Below, piece by piece: positions 1 to 5,146 of a DNA stretch of 5,187 nucleotides. Within the stretch, counting starts at the first letter, position 1. Each line of letters starts with the position of its first letter. The stretch is from the NCBI GenBank assembly GCA_964477455.1, contig CAYZHG010000040.1, positions 1 through 5,187 of the forward strand. Direction: 5' to 3'. The stretch comes from CAIOJG01 sp964477455 (lineage in GTDB: Bacteria; Patescibacteriota; Patescibacteriia; Magasanikbacterales; GWA2-37-8). The position numbers were made by a program, and so were the translations under genes. A model generated the notes under the pieces. That model was not told the origin of the DNA. It saw only the letters and a list, made by a program, of their open reading frames with translations, and did no database searches.

Positions 1-1
1 C

Positions 2-361
2 GCGGCTGCCTTAGCTGGTGGAGCGGCCATGATGACTCATGGAAGTTCGGTGGCTATGTATGCGGCGACGAAAGACTCAAACATTAGTGAGCCATATAAA
101 AGACCAAATAACGCGACAACGCCAGAACAGAGGCAGAGTGTGCAAGGTAAAACCTGTGTTGATTGTGGAAAAGCAGCAGACAAAATGGTTGCAGATCATA
201 AAGTTCCTTTAGTTAAAGAATATTACGACAAAGGTGCTATTGATTTGAAAAAGATGCGAAGTCTAGATGCGATTCAACCACAATGTCCGTCTTGTTCTAA
301 TAAACAGGGTGGTTTACTAAGTGGTTTCTCAAAATTAATGAAAAATATATTTGGTTTTTAA
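2..361 (+). CDS. C-terminal tip of an Rhs toxin, variant HNH nuclease (5' end outside window)
   Basis: The frame is open from the left edge, so this is the 3' end of a longer gene; the ATGs at 29 and 32 are internal. An Ala/Gly-rich stretch comes first, then a compact nuclease domain. Counting from the ATG at 29, CVDCG supplies C43 and C46, VADHKVPL holds the D56-H57 pair, and AIQPQCPSCSNKQGG supplies C86 and C89. This order (CxxC, DH, IQPxCxxC) is that of HNH nucleases with a structural zinc. The usual final His after the second CxxC is Ser90 here. Rhs tips with this pattern are seen as contact-delivered nucleases; DNA as target is inferred. The gene ends one base before a likely immunity gene, and two further Rhs modules lie downstream, so an Rhs origin is well supported even though the core is not visible. 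The domain call is firm; the activity of the variant site is less certain. Confidence 0.8.
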   Translation, partial: AAALAGGAAMMTHGSSVAMYAATKDSNISEPYKRPNNATTPEQRQSVQGKTCVDCGKAADKMVADHKVPLVKEYYDKGAIDLKKMRSLDAIQPQCPSCSNKQGGLLSGFSKLMKNIFGF

Positions 362-362
362 T

Positions 363-713
363 ATGAATAAAGAAATATTGCAAGAGCAAAAAAAAATCTC
401 TAACAAAAACGGATTTGAATGGGTGGCAACATTAGATTCTATGAAAGTTGGTATAAATAAAAATGTTAAGGATGGTATATTTCCAATTAATGGATTGAGA
501 CATCCGGTAGTTGGCGACACATCGGGATGGTATATTTGGGCTGGTGAGGATATGCCTAAAGATGATAGTTTTTTTGTTCCATTGCACGTTGAACATTTGA
601 GTGAATGGTGTCCTCAAGTATTAAAGTATTTAGGTTTACCACCAGGTAGTAGATTTCAGATAGCTGATAATTATGAAGATATATGGGAAGATAAAAGCCT
701 TTTGGATGTTTGA
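363..713 (+). CDS. Imm33-like immunity protein, likely partner of the HNH toxin tip
   Basis: This encodes a 116-residue soluble acidic protein with no signal peptide or membrane segment. Recognisable blocks are GWYIWAGE (55-62), FFVPLHVEHL (70-79), LPPGSRF (92-98) and EDIWED (105-110). They match my recollection of the Imm33-like family found beside polymorphic toxins; the family name is from memory and moderate in certainty. The ATG at 363 is chosen over an in-frame TTG at 351, which would overlap the toxin gene. Only one base separates it from the toxin stop and there is no Shine-Dalgarno sequence, which suggests translational coupling. The position directly after the HNH tip makes it the expected cognate immunity protein, binding and neutralising the nuclease in the cytoplasm. 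Its TGA stop is in the same frame as the Rhs fragment that begins at about 735. Confidence 0.7.
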   Translation: MNKEILQEQKKISNKNGFEWVATLDSMKVGINKNVKDGIFPINGLRHPVVGDTSGWYIWAGEDMPKDDSFFVPLHVEHLSEWCPQVLKYLGLPPGSRFQIADNYEDIWEDKSLLDV

Positions 714-806
714 TTAGTTAGATTAATTTTTAATCACACCAAACTAAACAAAACAGACAAACAAATCACCTGCACCTACGACACCCAAAACCGTCTCGCC
801 CAAATA

Positions 807-825
807 AACTACCAATACACCAACC
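807..825 (+). repeat. 19-bp direct repeat, left copy
   Basis: AACTACCAATACACCAACC differs by one base from the right copy at 1170-1188. The two starts are 363 bp apart, a multiple of three. Fragment B has exactly this segment missing, with a single copy at 2506-2524. Confidence 0.8.
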
Positions 826-836
826 GCCCCGCCTTC

Positions 837-1898
837 ATGCCAGCCGTCCCAGACAACACCCTCAACTTCACCTACGACGACTTTGGCAACCGCACCAAAA
901 AACAATCCACCAACGGCACCCACACTTATTATTTCAATTCCGGCAACACCGTCCTCAACGAAATAGGTAGTACTGGTACCACCACAAAATCGATTGTTTA
1001 CGGTATGTCTCAAATTGCTGAAATTGATTCAAACAATAATATCACCTACACCCACCAAGACACCCTGGGTTCCACCGTCCTCACCACCAACCAATCCGGT
1101 AGTGTAATCACCAAATACCAATACGACCCCTTCGGCCAACTCATCGGCCAAGACGGTAAAACAAACACCAACTACCTATACACCAACCAAGAATACGACC
1201 AAGAGTCCGAACTCTATTATTACAACGCTCGTTATTATAATCCTCGTCTAGGTAGGTTCATCTCTCGTGATCCGTTCCTTGGTCGTGATGGTGACACACT
1301 GTCTAGAAACGGATATACTTATGTTAAGAACAATCCGTTGAAGTATGTGGATCCAAGCGGGGAAAAGGAAGAGGAGAGCACATGGGATAAATTTGTAAAC
1401 GGTACTCAATTAGTTCTTGATGTTGTTGGATTAATTCCTATTATTGGAGAACCTGCCGATGGAGCTAATGCCTTAATTTATGAAGTAAGGGGGGATCATT
1501 TGAATGCAGCCCTATCTGGAGCTTCCATGATACCAATTGCCGGATGGCTCGGTACGGGTGGTAAATTTGTGAATAAGGCTATAAAATACTCTGACGAAGC
1601 TGCTTCCTTAGCCAAGAGTGGAACAAAAGCAATTAAAAGTATTAATTCTGTACCACAAAAAGCGTTAGACACACTTAAATATATAGAAAAAAACGGTGTG
1701 CCGCCGTCAAACTATAAAGGTGGTAAGATATTTAAAAACACGGAAGGGAACTTGCCGAAAGGTAATTATAAAGAATACGATATCGATGCCAAGGTTAAGG
1801 GGGTGGATAGGGGTCCTGAAAGGATGACAATAAATCAAGATACGGGAGAAGTTTGGTATTCACCAGATCATTATGAGTCGTTTATTAAAATTAAATGA
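837..1898 (+). CDS. Orphan Rhs tip with barnase/RNase Sa-type ribonuclease toxin
   Basis: This is the first possible start in an open frame reaching back to 714; no Shine-Dalgarno sequence precedes it, so it may be silent unless recombined into a full Rhs gene. Residues 1-175 are YD repeats and the end of the Rhs core (YDPFGQLIG at 96-104, ARYYNPRLGRFISRDP at 131-146, DPSG at 172-175). Residues about 185-245 form a hydrophobic pre-toxin segment with GLIPIIGEPADG and IPIAGWLGTGG, possibly helping cell entry. Residues about 277-353 match microbial ribonucleases: GGKIFKNTEGNLP, YKEYDID, RGPERM and SPDHYESF. The likely catalytic triad is Glu313, Arg329 and His345, equivalent to the Glu-Arg-His of barnase and RNase Sa, so all key residues are present. 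The next gene is barstar-like, which independently supports the call. Expected action is cleavage of RNA in the target cytoplasm. Confidence 0.88.
   Translation: MPAVPDNTLNFTYDDFGNRTKKQSTNGTHTYYFNSGNTVLNEIGSTGTTTKSIVYGMSQIAEIDSNNNITYTHQDTLGSTVLTTNQSGSVITKYQYDPFGQLIGQDGKTNTNYLYTNQEYDQESELYYYNARYYNPRLGRFISRDPFLGRDGDTLSRNGYTYVKNNPLKYVDPSGEKEEESTWDKFVNGTQLVLDVVGLIPIIGEPADGANALIYEVRGDHLNAALSGASMIPIAGWLGTGGKFVNKAIKYSDEAASLAKSGTKAIKSINSVPQKALDTLKYIEKNGVPPSNYKGGKIFKNTEGNLPKGNYKEYDIDAKVKGVDRGPERMTINQDTGEVWYSPDHYESFIKIK
1170..1188 (+). repeat. 19-bp direct repeat, right copy
   Basis: AACTACCTATACACCAACC is the partner of 807-825, differing at one base. The copy surviving in fragment B (2506-2524) carries the T of this right copy at the differing position, so the crossover in that lineage lay at or left of that base. 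Confidence 0.8.
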
Positions 1899-1902
1899 AG
1901 GG
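1897..1902 (+). promoter_or_regulatory. Ribosome binding site favouring the barstar start at 1913
   Basis: GAAGGG lies 10 bases before the ATG at 1913 and overlaps the stop of the RNase toxin. It is the clearest Shine-Dalgarno-like sequence in the window and argues against the alternative ATG at 1895, which overlaps the toxin stop as ATGA. Confidence 0.5.
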
Positions 1903-1912
1903 TACTAAGTAT

Positions 1913-2506
1913 ATGGAAAATAAAATTCAAATTAAAAAATTTTTAACTTATACTCCGCCGTGGTTTCATATACTTATTGATAACGAAAAAATAATTAAAG
2001 ACCTTCAAAAAATGGCATCCAATTTTAATAGTGTGGAGGTTATAATTATTGAAGGAAAAAAATGCAAGACTAAGAGATTTTTGTTAGAGGAATTTTCTAA
2101 AAAGCTAGAATTTCCAGATTATTTTGGGAATAATTGGGATGCATTCGATGAGTGTATTACTGATTTAGAATGGCTACCCGCTGATCATTATATTGTAGTG
2201 ATCAAAAATGCTATTAATATATTGAGTGATGACGAAAAAGAGTTGGATAATTTTGTAAAGATATTAAATAGTACCGTTGAATACATGGCCACTAGGTCCA
2301 AAGAACATAGTGCAGGTTCATCAGTTTCTTTTCATATGATTTTTTTATGTGAAAGTGAAAATGGGAGTTTACTTAATAGAATTCATAATTTAAATTCATT
2401 GGAAATAATACTTTCTTCCCTACATCGGCTTCATGCGCCAAGCTTGGCAAAATCGACAAATAAATCACCTACACCTGAGACACCCAAAACCGTCTTTCCC
2501 AAATAA
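1913..2506 (+). CDS. Barstar-like immunity protein with a captured C-terminal extension
   Basis: Barstar-family proteins plug the active site of barnase-type RNases. The hallmark block FPDYFGNNWDAFDECITDL aligns with the barstar inhibitory loop and helix: counted from the ATG at 1913, Tyr70, Phe71, Asp76, Glu80 and Cys81 stand where barstar has Tyr29, Tyr30, Asp35, Asp39 and Cys40. The strand VEVIIIEG precedes it and a hydrophobic strand FHMIFLCE follows. It sits right after the barnase-type toxin and is its evident partner. I prefer the ATG at 1913 because of GAAGGG upstream; the ATG at 1895 (ATGA overlap with the toxin stop) would add six residues. At 197 residues it is long for the family. 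Roughly the last 23 residues, ending in SPTPETPKTVFPK, are encoded by Rhs core fragment B read in a foreign frame, so the native stop appears lost. The tail probably adds disorder without touching the inhibitory face. Confidence 0.88.
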   Translation: MENKIQIKKFLTYTPPWFHILIDNEKIIKDLQKMASNFNSVEVIIIEGKKCKTKRFLLEEFSKKLEFPDYFGNNWDAFDECITDLEWLPADHYIVVIKNAINILSDDEKELDNFVKILNSTVEYMATRSKEHSAGSSVSFHMIFLCESENGSLLNRIHNLNSLEIILSSLHRLHAPSLAKSTNKSPTPETPKTVFPK

Positions 2507-2697
2507 ATTACCTATACACCAACCAAGAATACGACCAAGAGTCCGAACTCTATTATTACAACGCCCGTTATTATAATCCTCGACTAGGTAGGTTCATCTC
2601 TCGTGACCCATTTCTTGGTAGAGATGGTGACAGTGTCTCCAGAAATGGATATAATTATGTAAAAAACCAACCACTCAAATATGTTGATCCGAGCGGT
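2434..2697 (+). repeat. Rhs core fragment B (shortened and damaged)
   Basis: Fragment B aligns without gaps to fragment A at 735-813 (offset 1699) and then to A at 1170-1361 (offset 1336); the 363-bp jump falls inside a 19-bp direct repeat. In the Rhs frame it has TAA at 2461 and TGA at 2476 where A has CAA and TAC. After 2479 it is open and reads TNQEYDQESELYYYN, ARYYNPRLGRFISRDP, NQPLKYVDPSG. Identity to A is almost complete up to A position 1270 and clearly lower after it, as expected when the tip side has come from another lineage. Confidence 0.85.
2437..2448 (+). repeat. 12-bp perfect palindrome at the barstar/Rhs junction
   Basis: GCCAAGCTTGGC is its own reverse complement and lies within a few bases of where homology to Rhs fragment A begins. 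The same place in A (738-749) reads ACCAAACTAAAC and is not palindromic. A chance match of this length is plausible somewhere in 5 kb, so a functional role is only a suggestion. Confidence 0.45.
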
Positions 2698-2829
2698 AAG
2701 TGGTTTGATGCGGTTTTAGATATTGGATTTGCTGCTTTTGATATTGGACAAACCTTATGGGGCGGTGGACAATATATATATGGGAAAGTCACAGGTGATG
2801 AAGATATTAAGAACAAAGGTAAAGACAAC
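2479..2829 (+). pseudogene. Startless 5' part of the GIY-YIG Rhs module (core end and pre-toxin)
   Basis: This stretch is in frame with the GIY-YIG tip that follows and open since the TGA at 2476, but I found no ATG, GTG or TTG in the frame before 2830. It encodes the Rhs core end through DPSG (2686-2697), then a pre-toxin segment with alternating hydrophobic and Gly residues (AVLDIGFAAFDIGQTLWGGG). Without a start it cannot be translated on its own, so it fits a store of homology for recombination into a complete Rhs gene. Confidence 0.6.
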
Positions 2830-3384
2830 ATGGTTGAAGGTGGGGCTTCTCTTGCATTGGATGCCGGCGCTGTTTTTGTGCCAGGATTTACTGGTGCAGG
2901 CATTATTTATCGTGGAGCTAAAGTTGCAGATAAAGCAAATGATGTAAATAAAATTCTTAATAAGAGTGATGAAGTTGTTGAAGGTATATACAAAATTACC
3001 ACAAAAAATGGTGATGAATATGTAGGTCAGTCAAAAGATGTTGTAAAAAGGTTAAACCAACATACTAGTGGCCCTACACCAAAATTTGATAAAAGTGAAA
3101 TAACTAGCATTGATGTTACACCAGTATCAGGAGGTAAAACAAATAGAGAAATTGTTGAACAAATGCAACTTGATAAAATTGGAGGTAAGGACGCACCTAA
3201 CGTATTAAATAAAGTTAATCCCTTGGGATCAAAACGACAGAATTTGAAAAATATGCCTCTGGGTGGATCTGTAGGACAAACAAAATCATTTTCTACTGGC
3301 GTTTCAAATTCTATCTCATCATCAAATAGCAATTTTATTTTTACGCCAATGATAATTCCGTCTCACTATTCAAATAATAAATAG
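2830..3384 (+). CDS. Orphan Rhs tip with GIY-YIG nuclease toxin
   Basis: ATG 2830 is the first start available in a frame open since 2479; AAAGG about ten bases upstream is a weak ribosome site. Residues 1-30 finish the hydrophobic pre-toxin segment (SLALDAGAVFVPGFTGAG). Residues about 50-140 are a GIY-YIG nuclease: EGIYKI (GIY at 52-54), EYVGQSKDVVKRLNQH (YVG at 64-66, Arg74, His78), and NREIVEQMQLDKIGG (likely metal-binding Glu110), then LNKVNPLG with a conserved Asn. The Arg-x3-His spacing and later Glu agree with known GIY-YIG active sites. YVG in place of YIG is a common variant. The target is presumably DNA. A Ser/Asn-rich tail of about 35 residues follows the domain and is unassigned. 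The LRR gene five bases downstream is the likely immunity partner. Confidence 0.82.
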   Translation: MVEGGASLALDAGAVFVPGFTGAGIIYRGAKVADKANDVNKILNKSDEVVEGIYKITTKNGDEYVGQSKDVVKRLNQHTSGPTPKFDKSEITSIDVTPVSGGKTNREIVEQMQLDKIGGKDAPNVLNKVNPLGSKRQNLKNMPLGGSVGQTKSFSTGVSNSISSSNSNFIFTPMIIPSHYSNNK

Positions 3385-3389
3385 TATAT

Positions 3390-4250
3390 ATGGCTAAAAA
3401 TGAATACGAAATAGTAAAAGGTAAATTTTCTGATGCAGTGTTGTTTACAAGCGAATACACGCCGGAACAAATTGATAAAATTATGCACGATGGTTCTTAT
3501 AAGGAAATTTACCTTAGATGTTTTTACAATCCTAATTATGATTTCTCCTTCCTCACTAAGTATAGTCATTATTTGGAAGGTTTAGAAATTGTTGGAGCTA
3601 CTAATAAAAATTATCATTTTGTAAATCAGATGATAAATTTAAAATATTTAAACTTGCAAGTCTATAGTGATGATGAAATTGACCTTAATAATTTTGTCCA
3701 CCTAGAGAATTGTATTATACAATGGCAAAAAACAATTAAGAACCTATTCTATTGTTTAAGTTTAAAGAGTTTGTCGATGTCATATGATAAAAAAGATTTA
3801 GATAAATTTAGTAATTTAGTAAATTTAGAATATTTACAAATTAAAGTATGCCCAGCAACTTCATTGTTAGGTTTATCCAAATTAAAAAAATTGAAAAATT
3901 TAAAAATTTTTCAGTTCACTAAGTTGGAAAGTTTAGACGGGGTAGAAAAACTGTTAAATTTAGAAGAATTAGTTATCAACACATGTAAGAAAATTACAAA
4001 TATAAATAATTTAGCAAATTTAACAAATCTAAAAAAGATTGTTTTAAATAATTTAAATGATATTGATAGTATAAAACCACTTGTAGGTGCTACTTCTTTG
4101 GAAGACATCGAGATTATGGAAGATACAAATATTATAGATGGTGATTTAAATCCACTGATTAAAGGAAAAAAAATTAAGCGTTTGGTTATAGCCGATAGGC
4201 CACATTATTCACATTTATCAAAAGACTTAAAAAAAATATTTAATATTTAA
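3390..4250 (+). CDS. Leucine-rich-repeat protein, likely immunity to the GIY-YIG toxin
   Basis: This is a 286-residue cytoplasmic-looking protein without signal peptide or membrane helix. After an N-terminal cap of about 80 residues it carries irregular leucine-rich repeats of roughly 20-24 residues. Repeat strands visible are LKYLNLQ (84-90), LKSLSMS (125-131), LEYLQIK (146-152), LKNLKIF (168-174), LEELVIN (191-197), LKKIVLN (214-220), LEDIEIM (237-243) and IKRLVIA (262-268). LRR proteins are a known class of immunity gene beside polymorphic toxins, where the concave face binds the toxin. Here only the position, five bases after the toxin stop, points to that job. No Shine-Dalgarno sequence precedes the ATG. 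Base use is extremely AT-rich, with repeated AATTTAG-like stretches from the LRR consensus. A general LRR protein unrelated to the toxin cannot be excluded. Confidence 0.78.
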   Translation: MAKNEYEIVKGKFSDAVLFTSEYTPEQIDKIMHDGSYKEIYLRCFYNPNYDFSFLTKYSHYLEGLEIVGATNKNYHFVNQMINLKYLNLQVYSDDEIDLNNFVHLENCIIQWQKTIKNLFYCLSLKSLSMSYDKKDLDKFSNLVNLEYLQIKVCPATSLLGLSKLKKLKNLKIFQFTKLESLDGVEKLLNLEELVINTCKKITNINNLANLTNLKKIVLNNLNDIDSIKPLVGATSLEDIEIMEDTNIIDGDLNPLIKGKKIKRLVIADRPHYSHLSKDLKKIFNI

Positions 4251-4259
4251 TATTTTTTT
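4230..4259 (+). terminator. AT-only hairpin after the LRR gene, possible weak terminator
   Basis: AAAAAAATATT at 4230-4240 pairs perfectly with AATATTTTTTT at 4249-4259 around an 8-base loop, spanning the LRR stop codon. The stem has no G-C pair, so it would be weak; the terminal T-run is the terminator-like part. It could equally be ordinary AT-rich junction sequence. Confidence 0.3.
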
Positions 4260-4267
4260 AAATAATT

Positions 4268-4681
4268 ATGTATAATGAAGTTCATGACATTATTTTGTAT
4301 TTAATAATTGAAATAAGATTATTTTTTAGAGGTGTTTTTATTAGAAGCATTTGGGATTTAGTAAATATGGATAGTAATAAATATTTAAAACACGCAGATA
4401 TATTGCTGAAATATTTAAATAAATTTAAAATTCAAAAAATGAAAGAGCCGATAGTTAGAGCTTTGTCTGTGAAGGGCTACTATACAGCATCTGCGGTTCT
4501 AATTGATGAGTTTTTGAATTCAGAGTACGAAGAGTCGGAAACCAGTTACAGGTGGTTGGTAGGGAATGCGCTGTATGAAATCAAAGATAGGAGTATTAAA
4601 AAACAAATCAAGGATATTGTTGATATTCAAAAATATAAAAAAGATTCAGGGCAATTGGTAAAATTATTAGAAGAAATATAA
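4268..4681 (+). CDS. Small helical (HEAT-like) protein of unknown function, candidate orphan immunity
   Basis: I do not recognise a named family with confidence. From the ATG at 4367 the product reads as consecutive amphipathic helices: YLKHADILLKYLNKF, KEPIVRALSVKGYYTASAVLIDEF, YRWLVGNALYEI and KKQIKDIVDIQKY. This resembles a short HEAT/ARM-type solenoid, an architecture often used to bind partner proteins. The first 33 residues from the ATG at 4268 are hydrophobic and look like translated AT-rich spacer, so the true start may be 4367 (105 residues); neither start has a clear ribosome site. A TATAAT at 4271-4276 could be a -10 box for a transcript starting before 4367, but no convincing -35 was seen. 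It ends one base before the next gene, so the two are probably co-translated. No toxin precedes it, and the place between Rhs modules suggests an immunity gene left after toxin loss. Confidence 0.6.
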   Translation: MYNEVHDIILYLIIEIRLFFRGVFIRSIWDLVNMDSNKYLKHADILLKYLNKFKIQKMKEPIVRALSVKGYYTASAVLIDEFLNSEYEESETSYRWLVGNALYEIKDRSIKKQIKDIVDIQKYKKDSGQLVKLLEEI

Positions 4682-4682
4682 T

Positions 4683-5072
4683 ATGGATGATGAAATTAAA
4701 TTTAATGATTTAATGTTCTCAGCACTAGATCACGGCTTTGATAGTATAAAGGATGGAGATGGTTTATTGATTCCATTTGTAATATATGAGGATAAAGAAA
4801 ATAAAAGAGGTATACAAAGATTTATTTCAGATGATTTAGAAATAGGCGTAAAAGCTGCTAAAGAATTTGTAAACAAAAATTTGTTTGAAATATATGCAAT
4901 AGTTTGGGATGGTTATATTGTTAAAGACAAGCAAAAACATGATGCAATTTTAGTCGAAGCAGGTCGCTTTCAAATAGCCAAAAAAACTTTTTTAGTACAA
5001 CTATATTTGAAGAAAAATGATAAAAAGAAAGAATGTTGTGAACGTGTGGGCAAACCCGTTCTTGTATCATAG
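4683..5072 (+). CDS. Small alpha/beta protein of unknown function, candidate orphan immunity
   Basis: This encodes 129 residues, soluble and acidic in its first half, with a Lys-rich stretch near the end. Visible blocks are FNDLMFSALDHGFDSI (about 7-22), DGLLIPFVIYED, IYAIVWDGYI, HDAILVEAGRF and the ending RVGKPVLVS. The pattern of an N-terminal helix, an IPFV strand, AIVWDGYI and DAILVEAG recalls a widespread family of small uncharacterised bacterial proteins, but I cannot name it. The end looks native rather than truncated. It starts one base after the preceding stop without a Shine-Dalgarno sequence and is followed at once by an Rhs core remnant, the same order as the other modules here (immunity gene, then Rhs core). 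Immunity is therefore a reasonable guess from context only. Confidence 0.62.
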   Translation: MDDEIKFNDLMFSALDHGFDSIKDGDGLLIPFVIYEDKENKRGIQRFISDDLEIGVKAAKEFVNKNLFEIYAIVWDGYIVKDKQKHDAILVEAGRFQIAKKTFLVQLYLKKNDKKKECCERVGKPVLVS

Positions 5073-5146
5073 AATACATTTCCGGTAGTGTCCGTGATGG
5101 TGACACATCCTCTCAAAATTGGTATACTTATGAAAAGAAGAATAAT
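5073..5146 (+). pseudogene. Rhs core remnant C
   Basis: Read in frame, this gives EYISGSVRDGDTSSQNWYTY, a relic of the core segment that in fragment A reads FISRDPFLGRDGD then NGYTYVKNN. CGTGATGGTGACACA (5093-5107) is identical to 1284-1298 in fragment A, and TATACTTATG follows at the same distance in both (5123 and 1314). Compared with A it lacks three codons before RDGD and everything upstream, and it has lost the DPSG core end. It marks another, eroded module boundary immediately after an immunity-like gene. Confidence 0.7.

Larger units (their letters stand above)
735..1361 (+). repeat. Rhs core fragment A (displaced, without a native start)
   Basis: From about 735 the sequence turns C-rich and reads in frame as Rhs/YD repeats: CTYDTQNRL, FTYDDFGNRTKK, YQYDPFGQLIG, then the conserved core end ARYYNPRLGRFISRDP and NPLKYVDPSG. 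The frame is open from 714, just after the upstream immunity stop, and has no ATG, GTG or TTG before 837. The N-terminal delivery part and most of the YD cage are therefore missing. Bases 735-813 match fragment B at 2434-2512, and 1170-1361 match 2506-2697; within 1173-1270 only two bases differ. Fragments like this are known as homology arms through which orphan tips replace the tip of the full-length gene. Confidence 0.85.

Noticed and set aside
711..713. TGA between the Imm33-like gene and the in-frame Rhs fragment A, raising recoding or an alternative code with TGA as Gly or Trp.
   Set aside because: No intact gene here contains an internal TGA, Trp is written TGG throughout, and TGA also ends the RNase toxin correctly at its family end. 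Being in the same frame has a one-in-three chance.
744..1013. Open frame on the minus strand opposite Rhs fragment A.
   Set aside because: It is the mirror of C-rich YD-repeat codons; its Val/Gly-rich translation resembles no protein and the + strand reading is clearly Rhs.
735..2697. Repeated segments considered as a CRISPR array or an insertion sequence.
   Set aside because: The repeats are long coding Rhs core pieces, with no regular short repeats and spacers, no terminal inverted repeats and no transposase.
2723..2947. Overlapping + strand frame of 74 codons across the pre-toxin segment.
   Set aside because: It is out of frame with the continuous Rhs/GIY-YIG reading and shows no domain or ribosome site.
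3027..3332. Minus-strand open frame opposite the GIY-YIG domain.
   Set aside because: The + strand shows a complete GIY-YIG motif set in this region; the antisense frame has no recognisable features.
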